Positions 1 to 5,705 of a DNA stretch of 10,326 nucleotides are shown here, piece by piece. The notes below the pieces were generated by a model. It was not told the origin of the DNA, ran no database searches, and saw nothing but the letters and a program-made list of their open reading frames with translations. Numbering within the stretch: the first letter of the stretch is position 1; each line of letters opens with the position of its first letter. Source of the DNA: a bacterium (GTDB lineage: Bacteria > NPL-UPA2 > JAUVJM01). Both the position numbers and the translations under genes were made by a program. The stretch is taken from NCBI GenBank assembly GCA_030596585.1, contig JAUVJM010000040.1, positions 1 to 10,326 of the forward strand. The letters run 5' to 3'.

Positions 1-373
1 ACACCGCATTATTCACGAAAATCACGGTTATCCTTTCGCCTCTGTTGGCGGTGTGAATTGTCTCCGCTGTTCCTATTGCGGCAAGGTCTCCGTCTCCCTG
101 GTAGGTGAAAACTACGCTTTCGGGGCGGACTCGTTTGATTCCCGTGGCAACCGCAGGCGTGCGTCCGTGCGCGGCTTCCGTCATGTCTATGTTAAAGTAA
201 TCATAGGCAAGCACGGCACACCCCACCGGCGCCACGCCGATGGTCTTCTCCCTGATACCGAGTTCGTCTATTACGTCCCCTATCAGCCGGTGGATTATTC
301 CGTGCCCGCACCCGGGACAATAATGTGTCCTGACGTTTTTCAGAGATTCCGGGATGGAAAATGTTTTCCTCAT
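1..373 (-). CDS. 2-oxoacid:ferredoxin oxidoreductase, TPP-binding beta subunit (5' part of the gene, 3' end outside window)
   Basis: Reading leftward from ATG at 373, 124 codons are visible before the window edge. The product begins MRKTFSIPES and carries CPGCGHG at residues 19-25, GVAPVGC at 46-52, and the thiamine diphosphate/Mg motif GDGD at 93-96 with the matching NN at 121-122. This is the N-terminal half of the beta subunit of ferredoxin-dependent 2-oxoacid oxidoreductases, which decarboxylate a 2-oxoacid to an acyl-CoA and reduce ferredoxin in the cytoplasm. Its ATG overlaps the stop of the alpha-subunit gene by ATGA (370-373), so the two are probably translationally coupled in equal amounts. 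The partner resembles VorB most, so a branched-chain (2-oxoisovalerate) substrate is likely. A 2-oxoglutarate or pyruvate enzyme cannot be excluded from this fragment. The CoA-proximal remainder and any gamma subunit would lie left of the window. Confidence 0.93.
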   Translation of the reverse strand, partial: MRKTFSIPESLKNVRTHYCPGCGHGIIHRLIGDVIDELGIREKTIGVAPVGCAVLAYDYFNIDMTEAAHGRTPAVATGIKRVRPESVVFTYQGDGDLAAIGTAETIHTANRGERITVIFVNNAV

Positions 374-1416
374 ACGATTTCCCTTATCTTCTTGATAATT
401 TCTTCTACGGTGGGTACTCCTCCACCGGTTCTTCCGTAGAAATGCACTGGCGCTTTTCCCTCAACGGCGAGTTTCACATCTTCGATCATCTGTCCTGCGC
501 TCATTTCCACGACCAGAAAGCTCTTTGTCCGTGAGGATGTATCCGCTATGATTTTTTCGGGGAACGGCCACAGCGTTATTGGTCTTATCATACCGGCCCT
601 TATACCTTCGCTTCTCGCCTGTGTCATAGCCGCTCTGGCAATACGGGCTGATGTCCCGTATGCTACGAGAACCAGGTCGGCATCGCTGAGATCTATTTCC
701 TCGTAGAGGAGCTCGTTCTCTTTGATACGTCCGAACTTTTCCTGAAGATGATGGTTATGTCTTTCCAGCTCTCCTTCATTCAAAAGAAGCGAACGGATTA
801 TACGCGGCTTTCGTTCTCCGGCGCCTGTTAGTATCCAGTCTTTCCCCGGAGGCTCCGGGGATTTTTCTTTTATTTCCACGGGTTCCATCATCTGTCCAAT
901 AATACCGTCGGCGAGTATGAGAACGGGGTTTCTGTACTTATCTGCCATGTCGAAAGCATGACTCATCAAGTCGGCGAGTTCCTGCACGGTGGCAGGACCC
1001 AAAACCGCCAGATTGTAATCGCCGTGCCCGCCACCCTTTGTTGCCTGGAAATAGTCGGATTGTGCCGGCGCGATATTACCCAGTCCGGGTCCTCCGCGCA
1101 TCATATTCACGATTACGGCGGGAAGCTCATTTGCGACAAGATAGGATATTCCTTCCTGTTTCAGGCTTATGCCGGGGCTTGAGGAGGAGGTCATGGCGCG
1201 CGCTCCTGCGACTGAGGCTCCGAAGACCATGCTGATAGCGGCTAATTCACTCTCTGCTTGTATGAACGTGCCGCCTGTTTCCGGCATTCTTCTTGCCATA
1301 TAGGCTGTGAACTCATTCTGCGGAGTTATCGGGTATCCGGCGTAGAACCGGCATCCGGCCTGGATTGCGGCTTCGCCTGCAGCTTCGTTCCCGCACATCA
1401 ATACTTTTTCGCTCAT
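370..1416 (-). CDS. vorB: 2-oxoacid:ferredoxin oxidoreductase alpha subunit, VorB-like
   Basis: This 348-residue protein matches the alpha subunit of ferredoxin-dependent 2-oxoacid oxidoreductases in length and motifs. GYPITPQ lies at residues 27-33. It is followed by the AESELAA pyrimidine-binding region (54-60, with Glu56), TSSSSPGISL (76-85), and a GGPGLGN loop near 108-114. With the beta subunit it would convert 2-oxoacids, probably branched-chain ones, plus CoA to acyl-CoA, CO2 and reduced ferredoxin. Subfamily assignment rests on overall resemblance to VorB (3-methyl-2-oxobutanoate dehydrogenase) and is less certain than the family. The ATG at 1416 fits the family N-terminus (MSEKVLMCGNEA), although no strong ribosome-binding site sits close to it. 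The gene overlaps the beta gene by ATGA. No small 2x[4Fe-4S] delta-subunit gene precedes it, unlike many vor operons. A promoter lies just upstream. Confidence 0.93.
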   Translation of the reverse strand: MSEKVLMCGNEAAGEAAIQAGCRFYAGYPITPQNEFTAYMARRMPETGGTFIQAESELAAISMVFGASVAGARAMTSSSSPGISLKQEGISYLVANELPAVIVNMMRGGPGLGNIAPAQSDYFQATKGGGHGDYNLAVLGPATVQELADLMSHAFDMADKYRNPVLILADGIIGQMMEPVEIKEKSPEPPGKDWILTGAGERKPRIIRSLLLNEGELERHNHHLQEKFGRIKENELLYEEIDLSDADLVLVAYGTSARIARAAMTQARSEGIRAGMIRPITLWPFPEKIIADTSSRTKSFLVVEMSAGQMIEDVKLAVEGKAPVHFYGRTGGGVPTVEEIIKKIREIV

Positions 1417-1441
1417 AAAAGTAGTCGCTGTCCTTATTTAA

Positions 1442-1469
1442 ATTATATAGGAATTTCCTTTTTACGCAA
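1442..1469 (-). promoter_or_regulatory. Predicted sigma70-type promoter of the vor operon
   Basis: On the minus strand TTGCGT (1469-1464), a 16-base spacer and a perfect TATAAT (1447-1442) stand 26 bases upstream of the vorB start. The -35 matches consensus only in its first three bases. The -35 and most of the spacer lie inside repeat copy A, and the -10 straddles the edge of that repeat, so the repeat may have created this promoter. Confidence 0.5.
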
Positions 1470-1562
1470 CTTTATTAGCGGGACGGGCATGCCCGTCCCC
1501 TACGGGATTATTTATTTTTTCAGATGTAGGGGTCAGGCATGCCTGACCCGTTAATTTATTGG
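1447..1562. repeat. 116-bp palindromic repeat, copy A (intergenic)
   Basis: This stretch aligns base for base, with no gaps, to 2531-2646 (offset 1084). I count 7 mismatches in 116 bases, about 94% identity. It holds two perfect 20-bp palindromes with a GCATGC core: GGGACGGGCATGCCCGTCCC at 1480-1499 and GGGTCAGGCATGCCTGACCC at 1530-1549. They are separated by an AT-rich linker. Transcribed RNA could form two strong hairpins, but neither is followed by a T-run, so an ordinary intrinsic terminator is not evident. The element contains the TAA stop (1556-1558) of the upstream membrane-protein gene and the -35 of the vor promoter. It resembles REP/BIME-type elements in structure. No family name can be given from sequence alone. 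Confidence 0.9.
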
Positions 1563-3658
1563 AGTTCGCTGACAAACACTCCCCCGTCACAAAAGACTTC
1601 CGTGAGATACTTTCCCGATGACATGAAATCCATGAACAACTCGCTTGCATCTTCTCCTGCCCAGTTGAAGGAATCGTAATATTCAGCAACTCTTTTGACT
1701 TCCGATGAATTGTAAAGGACGTGGGTGATACCGAGAGAGTTGAGTTCGTTACGGATTTGCTCCTGAGACGAACTCTTGTTTACTATCTCGACGATGATGT
1801 TCATATCAAGCGGGCTGTTTGACACGATTTCCCGGTTGCAGTAATAAGTCTGGTTCTCTCCCACGAAAAGGATTCTTGCATCTCCCGGCAGCTCGTTGTT
1901 TATATAATCGAATGCAGAATACTGGTAGAAAGCTGAACCCATCAAGAACTCATTCCGGTCTTCTATGCCCACAGCTGCCTTGAGCAAGCCGTACTTCGCT
2001 ATGGTCAGCGGCATCCACGACAGGTTGAAGAAAGCCACGAAAAGAATAACCATATGCACAAACAATGTCAAGGGCTTACTTTTCCCGGTGATGCAGGTTA
2101 TCACGTACGCTGACCCTATGCACAGGGCGGGAAGAGAGGGAATAAGAAATCTCGTATCCTGGTGAGTGAAAAAGGTCCAGAGAACGAAATAGAGCCCTGC
2201 AAAGAGGAGTAGCAGTTTCAGCGCAGGTTTCACGGGACGGATGAAAAGCAGGAGCGGCAGAAACAATATGAATGCCGGTCCTATCTTGTTATCCATGTTG
2301 GTTCTCCAGAGGAGTGAGAATATCTGTCCTGCCTGAAAATTCTGCGGGCGGTGGTGTTTCATAAACCTCTGTGTATCGAATATCCCTCCTCCGGGGTCTC
2401 CGAAGACCTTGTTGAAAAATCCGTAGAAGAACGGATACACCGGATTATGAGTGTAGAAGGCGTTCTTTATGAACCAGGGAGAGGCAACGAGCAGGGTGAT
2501 TAAGAGGAACAGTGCCAGTTTCTTGATTGCATAAGAATTCCCTTTTTTCGCAACTTTATTAGCGGGACGGGCATGCCCGTCCCCTACAGGATTATTTGTT
2601 TTTTCAGATGTAGGGGTCAGGCATGCCTGACCCATTAATTTAATGGCGATAGCAAGCAGAGGGAAGGGAAGCAGAAGCAGCAGAGCAGGATATTTCGTTC
2701 CGATTGATAACCCGCAGAATATAGCTGATGCCCACAGCCAGTTTTCTTTCTTAGGTTCCTTTGATAAGAACCAGTTGACTATTGCGGCAACAGCCAGGAA
2801 TTCATAGGCTGTCAGCATAAGGTCGTTGAATGCCCATCCGGAGAGAAGTCCCACCAGCGGAATGTTGTAGAAGATGAGGGATGCCGCAAGAGCGGTTTTT
2901 CTTTCGAAGTATTTTCTTGAAAAGGAGTAGATGGCAAGGGCGGTAAGAATGCCCATAAAGAAATGCATCATCTTTGCGAGGATGTCCCCGCGCAGCAGCA
3001 GACCCAGGACGTAGAGAAATTCCATCGTCATGGGAAAGTTTGCATATACGTTGTGCGGTATGCAGGATACATGGTGCTCTTGCGCATAGATTTTCGGAAT
3101 TGCCAGGTGGTAGGCAAGACTGTCGTAATTCAGCGGTGGGCTGAAGACTTGCACGAGGTAGAGGCAGATACTAATGACGAAGATAACTTTCAGGGCGGTT
3201 ATAAACGGTGAGTCAATGCTTTGCAGGGCGGATTTCTCAGCCTGTCCCTGGCGCTCATCCCGCAGTCTTTTCAGGAACAAGCGAATCCGTGGGATAGAGG
3301 CGGCTATGATGCCCGCAAGAAGAAGGTAGCAGGGTGTCTTGTAGAGGAGGCGGACATTTCCCAGAATGAGAACCGAATAGCTGATGATTCCGAGTCCGAC
3401 TGCGGTTGAGAACACGAAAGTCTCAAGACAGGTATCGAAGTGCAGCTTCAACCTGCGCCATAGTTTCTCGCCGGCGCAAAATGCCGCAAGGACTATGAAA
3501 CAGAGCAGACTGGCGTTAGCCAGAGAACGAAGAAGGTAATGCAGGAGATAGAAACGCTCATCATAGTAGAGAAAACGCAGGCTTATCCCAGCTATCCATA
3601 CGATGAGGAATGGTATTGCGATAAGTGGCTCAATCCTCGACTGGGTAGGTTTTCTCAT
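1556..3658 (-). CDS. Polytopic membrane protein, GT39/ArnT-like glycosyltransferase, with an in-frame repeat insertion
   Basis: From the ATG at 3658 this is a 700-residue protein rich in hydrophobic helices with a soluble C-terminal part of roughly 130 residues. Features point to the GT-C fold, glycosyltransferase family 39/PMT-like: an acidic residue in the first periplasmic loop (NYDSLAYHLAIPKIY, Asp179), a GTKYPALL helix end, and SPWFIKN followed by NPVYPFFYG near residues 405-413. Such enzymes move sugars from polyprenyl-phosphate donors to lipids or proteins at the outer face of the membrane; the acceptor here is unknown. Residues about 339-377 are encoded by repeat copy B and fall in a loop between two membrane helices. 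The start at 3658 has GGAGGG just upstream. An in-frame ATG at 3691 would add 11 residues (MATRGWSGWRD) encoded by a palindromic repeat and lacks a ribosome-binding site, so I prefer 3658. The stop codon lies in repeat copy A. Confidence 0.85.
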   Translation of the reverse strand: MRKPTQSRIEPLIAIPFLIVWIAGISLRFLYYDERFYLLHYLLRSLANASLLCFIVLAAFCAGEKLWRRLKLHFDTCLETFVFSTAVGLGIISYSVLILGNVRLLYKTPCYLLLAGIIAASIPRIRLFLKRLRDERQGQAEKSALQSIDSPFITALKVIFVISICLYLVQVFSPPLNYDSLAYHLAIPKIYAQEHHVSCIPHNVYANFPMTMEFLYVLGLLLRGDILAKMMHFFMGILTALAIYSFSRKYFERKTALAASLIFYNIPLVGLLSGWAFNDLMLTAYEFLAVAAIVNWFLSKEPKKENWLWASAIFCGLSIGTKYPALLLLLPFPLLAIAIKLMGQACLTPTSEKTNNPVGDGHARPANKVAKKGNSYAIKKLALFLLITLLVASPWFIKNAFYTHNPVYPFFYGFFNKVFGDPGGGIFDTQRFMKHHRPQNFQAGQIFSLLWRTNMDNKIGPAFILFLPLLLFIRPVKPALKLLLLFAGLYFVLWTFFTHQDTRFLIPSLPALCIGSAYVITCITGKSKPLTLFVHMVILFVAFFNLSWMPLTIAKYGLLKAAVGIEDRNEFLMGSAFYQYSAFDYINNELPGDARILFVGENQTYYCNREIVSNSPLDMNIIVEIVNKSSSQEQIRNELNSLGITHVLYNSSEVKRVAEYYDSFNWAGEDASELFMDFMSSGKYLTEVFCDGGVFVSELQ
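2531..2646. repeat. 116-bp palindromic repeat, copy B (inside the GT39-like gene)
   Basis: This is the second copy of the element at 1447-1562, in the same orientation, with the palindromes at 2564-2583 and 2614-2633 fully conserved. Read on the minus strand it is open in the host gene's frame and encodes about 39 residues including GQACLTPTSEK and GDGHARPANKVAKKG. The matching codon after GTTGCG is TAA in copy A but AAA in copy B (position 2548 versus 1464), so this single difference is what keeps the host frame open. The peptide is hydrophilic, and the hydrophobic helices on either side look intact. Confidence 0.92.
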
Positions 3659-3670
3659 GTCCCTCCAACC

Positions 3671-3690
3671 TGACCACCCGCGAGTGGCCA
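3671..3690. repeat. Palindromic repeat of the TGACCAC/GTGGTCA type at the GT39-like gene start
   Basis: TGACCACCCGCGAGTGGCCA is an imperfect palindrome that matches 17 of 20 bases of the palindrome at 9025-9044. It lies between the promoter and the preferred start codon of the membrane-protein gene and contains part of the upstream alternative ATG. In RNA it would form a 5'-leader hairpin close to the ribosome-binding site. Confidence 0.6.
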
Positions 3691-3716
3691 TGTCCAGGCT
3701 GACAGCTGATAAATGA

Positions 3717-3745
3717 ATTATATCTGAGCTTCAGCCCTGCATCAA
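3717..3745 (-). promoter_or_regulatory. Predicted sigma70-type promoter of the GT39-like gene
   Basis: On the minus strand TTGATG (3745-3740), a 17-base spacer and a perfect TATAAT (3722-3717) lie about 59 bases upstream of the preferred ATG at 3658. A transcript starting near 3710 would carry the palindrome at 3671-3690 as a hairpin ahead of the GGAGGG ribosome-binding site. Confidence 0.6.
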
Positions 3746-3858
3746 GATTATTCACAGCAGAAAAGCATTTTCCCCTTCAGTTGCAAGCAGCGAGTATGCC
3801 CGTCATGCGGACAGAAAAGATTGTTGTTGTGGTGCCAGGGAAATTTGCTAACCTTTTC

Positions 3859-3887
3859 TTTAATTCCCTGCCAAAATGTGGTATAAG
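3859..3887 (+). promoter_or_regulatory. Possible promoter of the plus-strand toxin-antitoxin run
   Basis: TATAAG at 3882-3887 sits about 55 bases before the PIN stub and has a weak TTTAAT at a 17-base spacing. A loose inverted repeat (AGGGAAATT near 3837-3845, AATTCCCT at 3862-3869) overlaps it and could be an operator. The -10 is plausible and the -35 is poor. Confidence 0.3.
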
Positions 3888-3942
3888 ATAACCAGTTGCG
3901 GAGTTTATTAAGAGGGGTTTGTGTGAAGCGGGAGAAAGGGGA

Positions 3943-3987
3943 ATGAAACAGCGGATTTATATAGACACATCAGTCGTCGGGGGGTGA
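3943..3987 (+). pseudogene. PIN-domain toxin remnant (first 14 codons only)
   Basis: The frame from ATG 3943 reads MKQRIYIDTSVVGG and then stops. The pattern of basic N-terminus, hydrophobic strand and D-T-S followed by small residues is the hallmark N-terminus of VapC-like PIN-domain ribonucleases, whose first catalytic acid is the Asp in IYIDTS. A full protein would run about 130-150 residues. Here everything after the first strand is missing, and the partner gene starts only 7 bases later, which suggests an internal deletion rather than a point mutation. A functional toxin cannot be made from it. The GGGGGG and TGA at its end may now serve as the ribosome-binding region for the next gene. 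Confidence 0.65.
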
Positions 3988-3993
3988 CAACCC

Positions 3994-4161
3994 ATGTCAG
4001 TGAAAGCAGTTGAGATGGTTAGAAAGATACGCGATAAGCACTATGAAGAGACAAAAGATTTATCAACCGAGGAACAACTGGAGTATATACAGGGGAAAGC
4101 TGAGAAGCTATCGCGAGACTTTCAGCGCAGTCAGCATTCAACAGCTGACAAGGCAAGGTAG
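3994..4161 (+). CDS. Small putative antitoxin formerly paired with the PIN toxin
   Basis: This 55-residue charged protein begins MSVKAVEMVRKIRDKHYEET and continues with an acidic/basic helical stretch (TEEQLEYIQGKAEKL). The VEMVRKIRDKHYEETK start is a pattern I recognise from small proteins encoded directly next to PIN-domain toxins, usually just downstream of them. That is the position seen here relative to the PIN stub. I infer an antitoxin role from this pairing; no DNA-binding motif is evident. The last dozen residues (SQHSTADKAR) look unlike the usual lysine-rich end and may be altered. The ribosome-binding site is the GGGGGGTGA before ATG 3994. The next gene begins 10 bases after its stop, so the two are probably co-transcribed. 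Confidence 0.6.
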   Translation: MSVKAVEMVRKIRDKHYEETKDLSTEEQLEYIQGKAEKLSRDFQRSQHSTADKAR

Positions 4162-4171
4162 GAAACTGTCC

Positions 4172-4498
4172 ATGAAGAAGAAATTTGATGTGAGTAATAT
4201 GCTGGAGAGAATACAGACGCAGGCTAAGGCAAGGAACATCTATTTTACACCGCATGCTGATCAAGAGATGTTTGAGGAGATTATTGGCACTGAAGAAATC
4301 CTTGATGCTATCTCTACTGGGCAGATTTTGGAGAATTATCCTGAGCATCGGCGGGGTTCATGTTGTCTCCTTTGTGGTTTTACGCGTCACGGTGGGCCTA
4401 TACACTTTGTATGCACCACTGCGCAGCCAGTACTTATTGTTATCACAGTTTATGAACCTAAATCACCTAAATGGATTACACCAACTCAGAGGGGGTGA
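4172..4498 (+). CDS. DUF4258 domain protein, putative toxin
   Basis: This 108-residue protein has the DUF4258 layout: an N-terminal helix, FTPHADQEMFE (His28) as the strand-and-helix start, ILENYPEHRRGSCCLLCG, then PIHFVC and VITVYEP near the end. Members are small single-domain proteins of the RelE/BrnT-like size class, often encoded directly before a YgiT-type zinc-finger gene, as here. By analogy with MqsR/MqsA it could be an RNase-type toxin held by the downstream zinc-finger protein. That role is inferred, and no catalytic residue is certain. I chose ATG 4172 because DUF4258 proteins begin near this point. The same frame stays open further upstream, but that part lies over the small antitoxin gene in another frame. 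Six bases separate it from the next gene. Confidence 0.75.
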   Translation: MKKKFDVSNMLERIQTQAKARNIYFTPHADQEMFEEIIGTEEILDAISTGQILENYPEHRRGSCCLLCGFTRHGGPIHFVCTTAQPVLIVITVYEPKSPKWITPTQRG

Positions 4499-4504
4499 AT
4501 AGAG

Positions 4505-4738
4505 ATGGAATGTAGTATTAAAGGATGTCCAGGCAAATATGAAGAACGGAAGATTGCGCATACTATCCGATTTCAGGGGAGAGTATCTATCATTGACCAT
4601 GTCCCGGCAAAAGTTTGCTCAGTATGTGGTGACGTGCTTCTAGGATTGGAAACGGTGGAGAAAATTGAAGCAATGCTGCAGAAACCAGCCATGCCTGTAA
4701 AAGAGGTCCCGCTTTTTGAGTATGCCGGTTCTGCATAG
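4505..4738 (+). CDS. YgiT-type zinc-finger protein, putative antitoxin
   Basis: This 77-residue protein carries Cys3, Cys8, Cys38 and Cys41 (C-x4-C and CSVC), the two halves of a YgiT/MqsA-type zinc finger, with a beta-strand linker between them and an amphipathic helix (GLETVEKIEAML). It has no C-terminal helix-turn-helix, unlike full MqsA, and so corresponds to the short zinc-finger-only class. Such proteins are commonly encoded after a DUF4258 gene and are taken to be the antitoxin of the pair. Direct autoregulation of the promoter is therefore not expected from this protein alone. Translation probably initiates from the G-rich end of the preceding gene, six bases upstream. Confidence 0.8.
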   Translation: MECSIKGCPGKYEERKIAHTIRFQGRVSIIDHVPAKVCSVCGDVLLGLETVEKIEAMLQKPAMPVKEVPLFEYAGSA

Positions 4739-4770
4739 AAACCTAATTTCGCCTTTGTGTTACAAATTTG

Positions 4771-5034
4771 AGGTGGTTCATGTCTAAGTTGCGACGAGTT
4801 TCCAGGCAAGGGATTGTTCAGGCATTAAAACAGTTAATCAAGAAATACGCCCAGAGCGCTAATTTAAAGGCTTCTCCGCATACTTTGAGGCATACCCACA
4901 TAGTCCATGCCCTTTTAGACCGCATCCCCATCACCGCGGTCCAAAAACAAGTAGGCCACAAAAAACTAACCACTACCCAGATCTATTCCAACCTGGCACC
5001 GGAGCAGGTCAGGGAGGCGTATGAAGAAAGATAA
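4771..5034 (+). pseudogene. C-terminal remnant of a tyrosine recombinase/integrase
   Basis: The frame encodes FMSKLRRVSRQGI and then the C-terminal catalytic half of a Xer/phage-type integrase. Counting from ATG 4780, HTLRH lies at residues 34-38 (box II Arg37 and His38), GHKKL at 59-63 (His60), and the nucleophile Tyr69 in TTTQIYSNL. The core-binding domain, the first catalytic Arg and the beta-hairpin Lys are absent. Only about 84 of the usual 280-320 residues remain, so it cannot be a working recombinase alone. Homology appears to begin near 4771, mid-domain, so the ATG at 4780 with GAGGTG upstream may be fortuitous. Its last 14 bases overlap the FRG gene, whose ribosome-binding site GGGAGG is inside this remnant. 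It marks past integration of mobile DNA. Confidence 0.8.
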
Positions 5035-5662
5035 TTTTGCCATTGAAGAAGTTAAATCTTTCAAAGAATATCTTGAGTGTATTGATATGTTCCTTCACGT
5101 TTCAAAGAAAGTTAAGTATTTTCAGAATGAAGTGGTTCTATTCAGAGGACAGAACATAGATGACGCGCTTGTTCCTAGAATTGCAAGAATGGGGACCTCA
5201 AGGGATTTGTTGTTAAGTGAAAAACAGATGCTGAACGAATTCAAAAGACAAAGTGTCCCTTACCTAAATTTTAAACCTGAGACTGATTGGGAATGGCTCG
5301 CTTTAGCTCAGCATTATGGTTTGCCAACAAGACTTTTAGATTGGACTGAGGCTCCTCTTGCGGCTTTGTGGTTTTGTGTTTCTGAGCCGCCAAGAGAGCC
5401 ATTGAATACTGAACCTGCTGAGAAATTGATCAAGCAACTTGAAAAAAAGCATGAAATCAAAGATGAACGGTATTCAATTGGGACAATATATCCGAAAGCA
5501 GTAAAACCTCAAGTAGTTGTTTTCGACAAATTGCCACAAAAGGTGAAAGGGTTTACTCTTTATTGTGACGATGTTTACGAAGGACGTGCTGACTTGACTC
5601 TTAAATACAAAAAGGATTATCGAGGCATATGGAAGCGCGTGTCAAAGGACTGGAAGCGGTGA
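5021..5662 (+). CDS. FRG domain protein
   Basis: This 213-residue protein shows the FRG domain signature: VLFRGQ near residues 39-44, then an R-rich region (LVPRIARMG), EKQMLNEFKRQ, and the highly characteristic WEWLALAQHYGLPTRLLDWT at about 95-114 followed by PLAALWF. FRG proteins are of unknown biochemical function and are frequent in defence islands and mobile elements. The region after about residue 125 does not resemble the usual C-terminal part (an R-I-x-x-Q-x-G-x-F segment and a later LFPDLDG-like motif), and the protein is shorter than typical members of about 250-350 residues. It may be truncated or fused to foreign sequence. ATG 5021 follows GGGAGGCG at good spacing. The start overlaps the integrase remnant by 14 bases. 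Confidence 0.82.
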   Translation: MKKDNFAIEEVKSFKEYLECIDMFLHVSKKVKYFQNEVVLFRGQNIDDALVPRIARMGTSRDLLLSEKQMLNEFKRQSVPYLNFKPETDWEWLALAQHYGLPTRLLDWTEAPLAALWFCVSEPPREPLNTEPAEKLIKQLEKKHEIKDERYSIGTIYPKAVKPQVVVFDKLPQKVKGFTLYCDDVYEGRADLTLKYKKDYRGIWKRVSKDWKR

Positions 5663-5705
5663 AAATCTCTACCTTGAGCATTAAGGATATTGGGGAGGGG
5701 TAAAG

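Noticed and set aside
53..439. Plus-strand open frame of 128 codons
   Set aside because: It is antisense to the beta- and alpha-subunit genes, whose motifs are unmistakable. Its own translation has no recognisable features.
844..870. GC-rich inverted repeat (CCCCGGAG, CTCCGGGG) followed by a T-rich run, like a plus-strand terminator
   Set aside because: It lies inside the vorB coding sequence (residues around KSPEPPGKD), and no plus-strand gene ends there. Codon content explains it.
1462..1689. Minus-strand frame of 75 codons ending in GDGHARPANKVA
   Set aside because: It overlaps the 3' end of the GT39-like gene in another frame and runs through repeat copy A. The similarity to copy B comes from the DNA repeat, not from a gene.
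4010..4171. N-terminal extension of the DUF4258 frame starting at 4010
   Set aside because: This part overlaps the small antitoxin gene in another frame, and DUF4258 proteins normally start near MKKKFDVSN.
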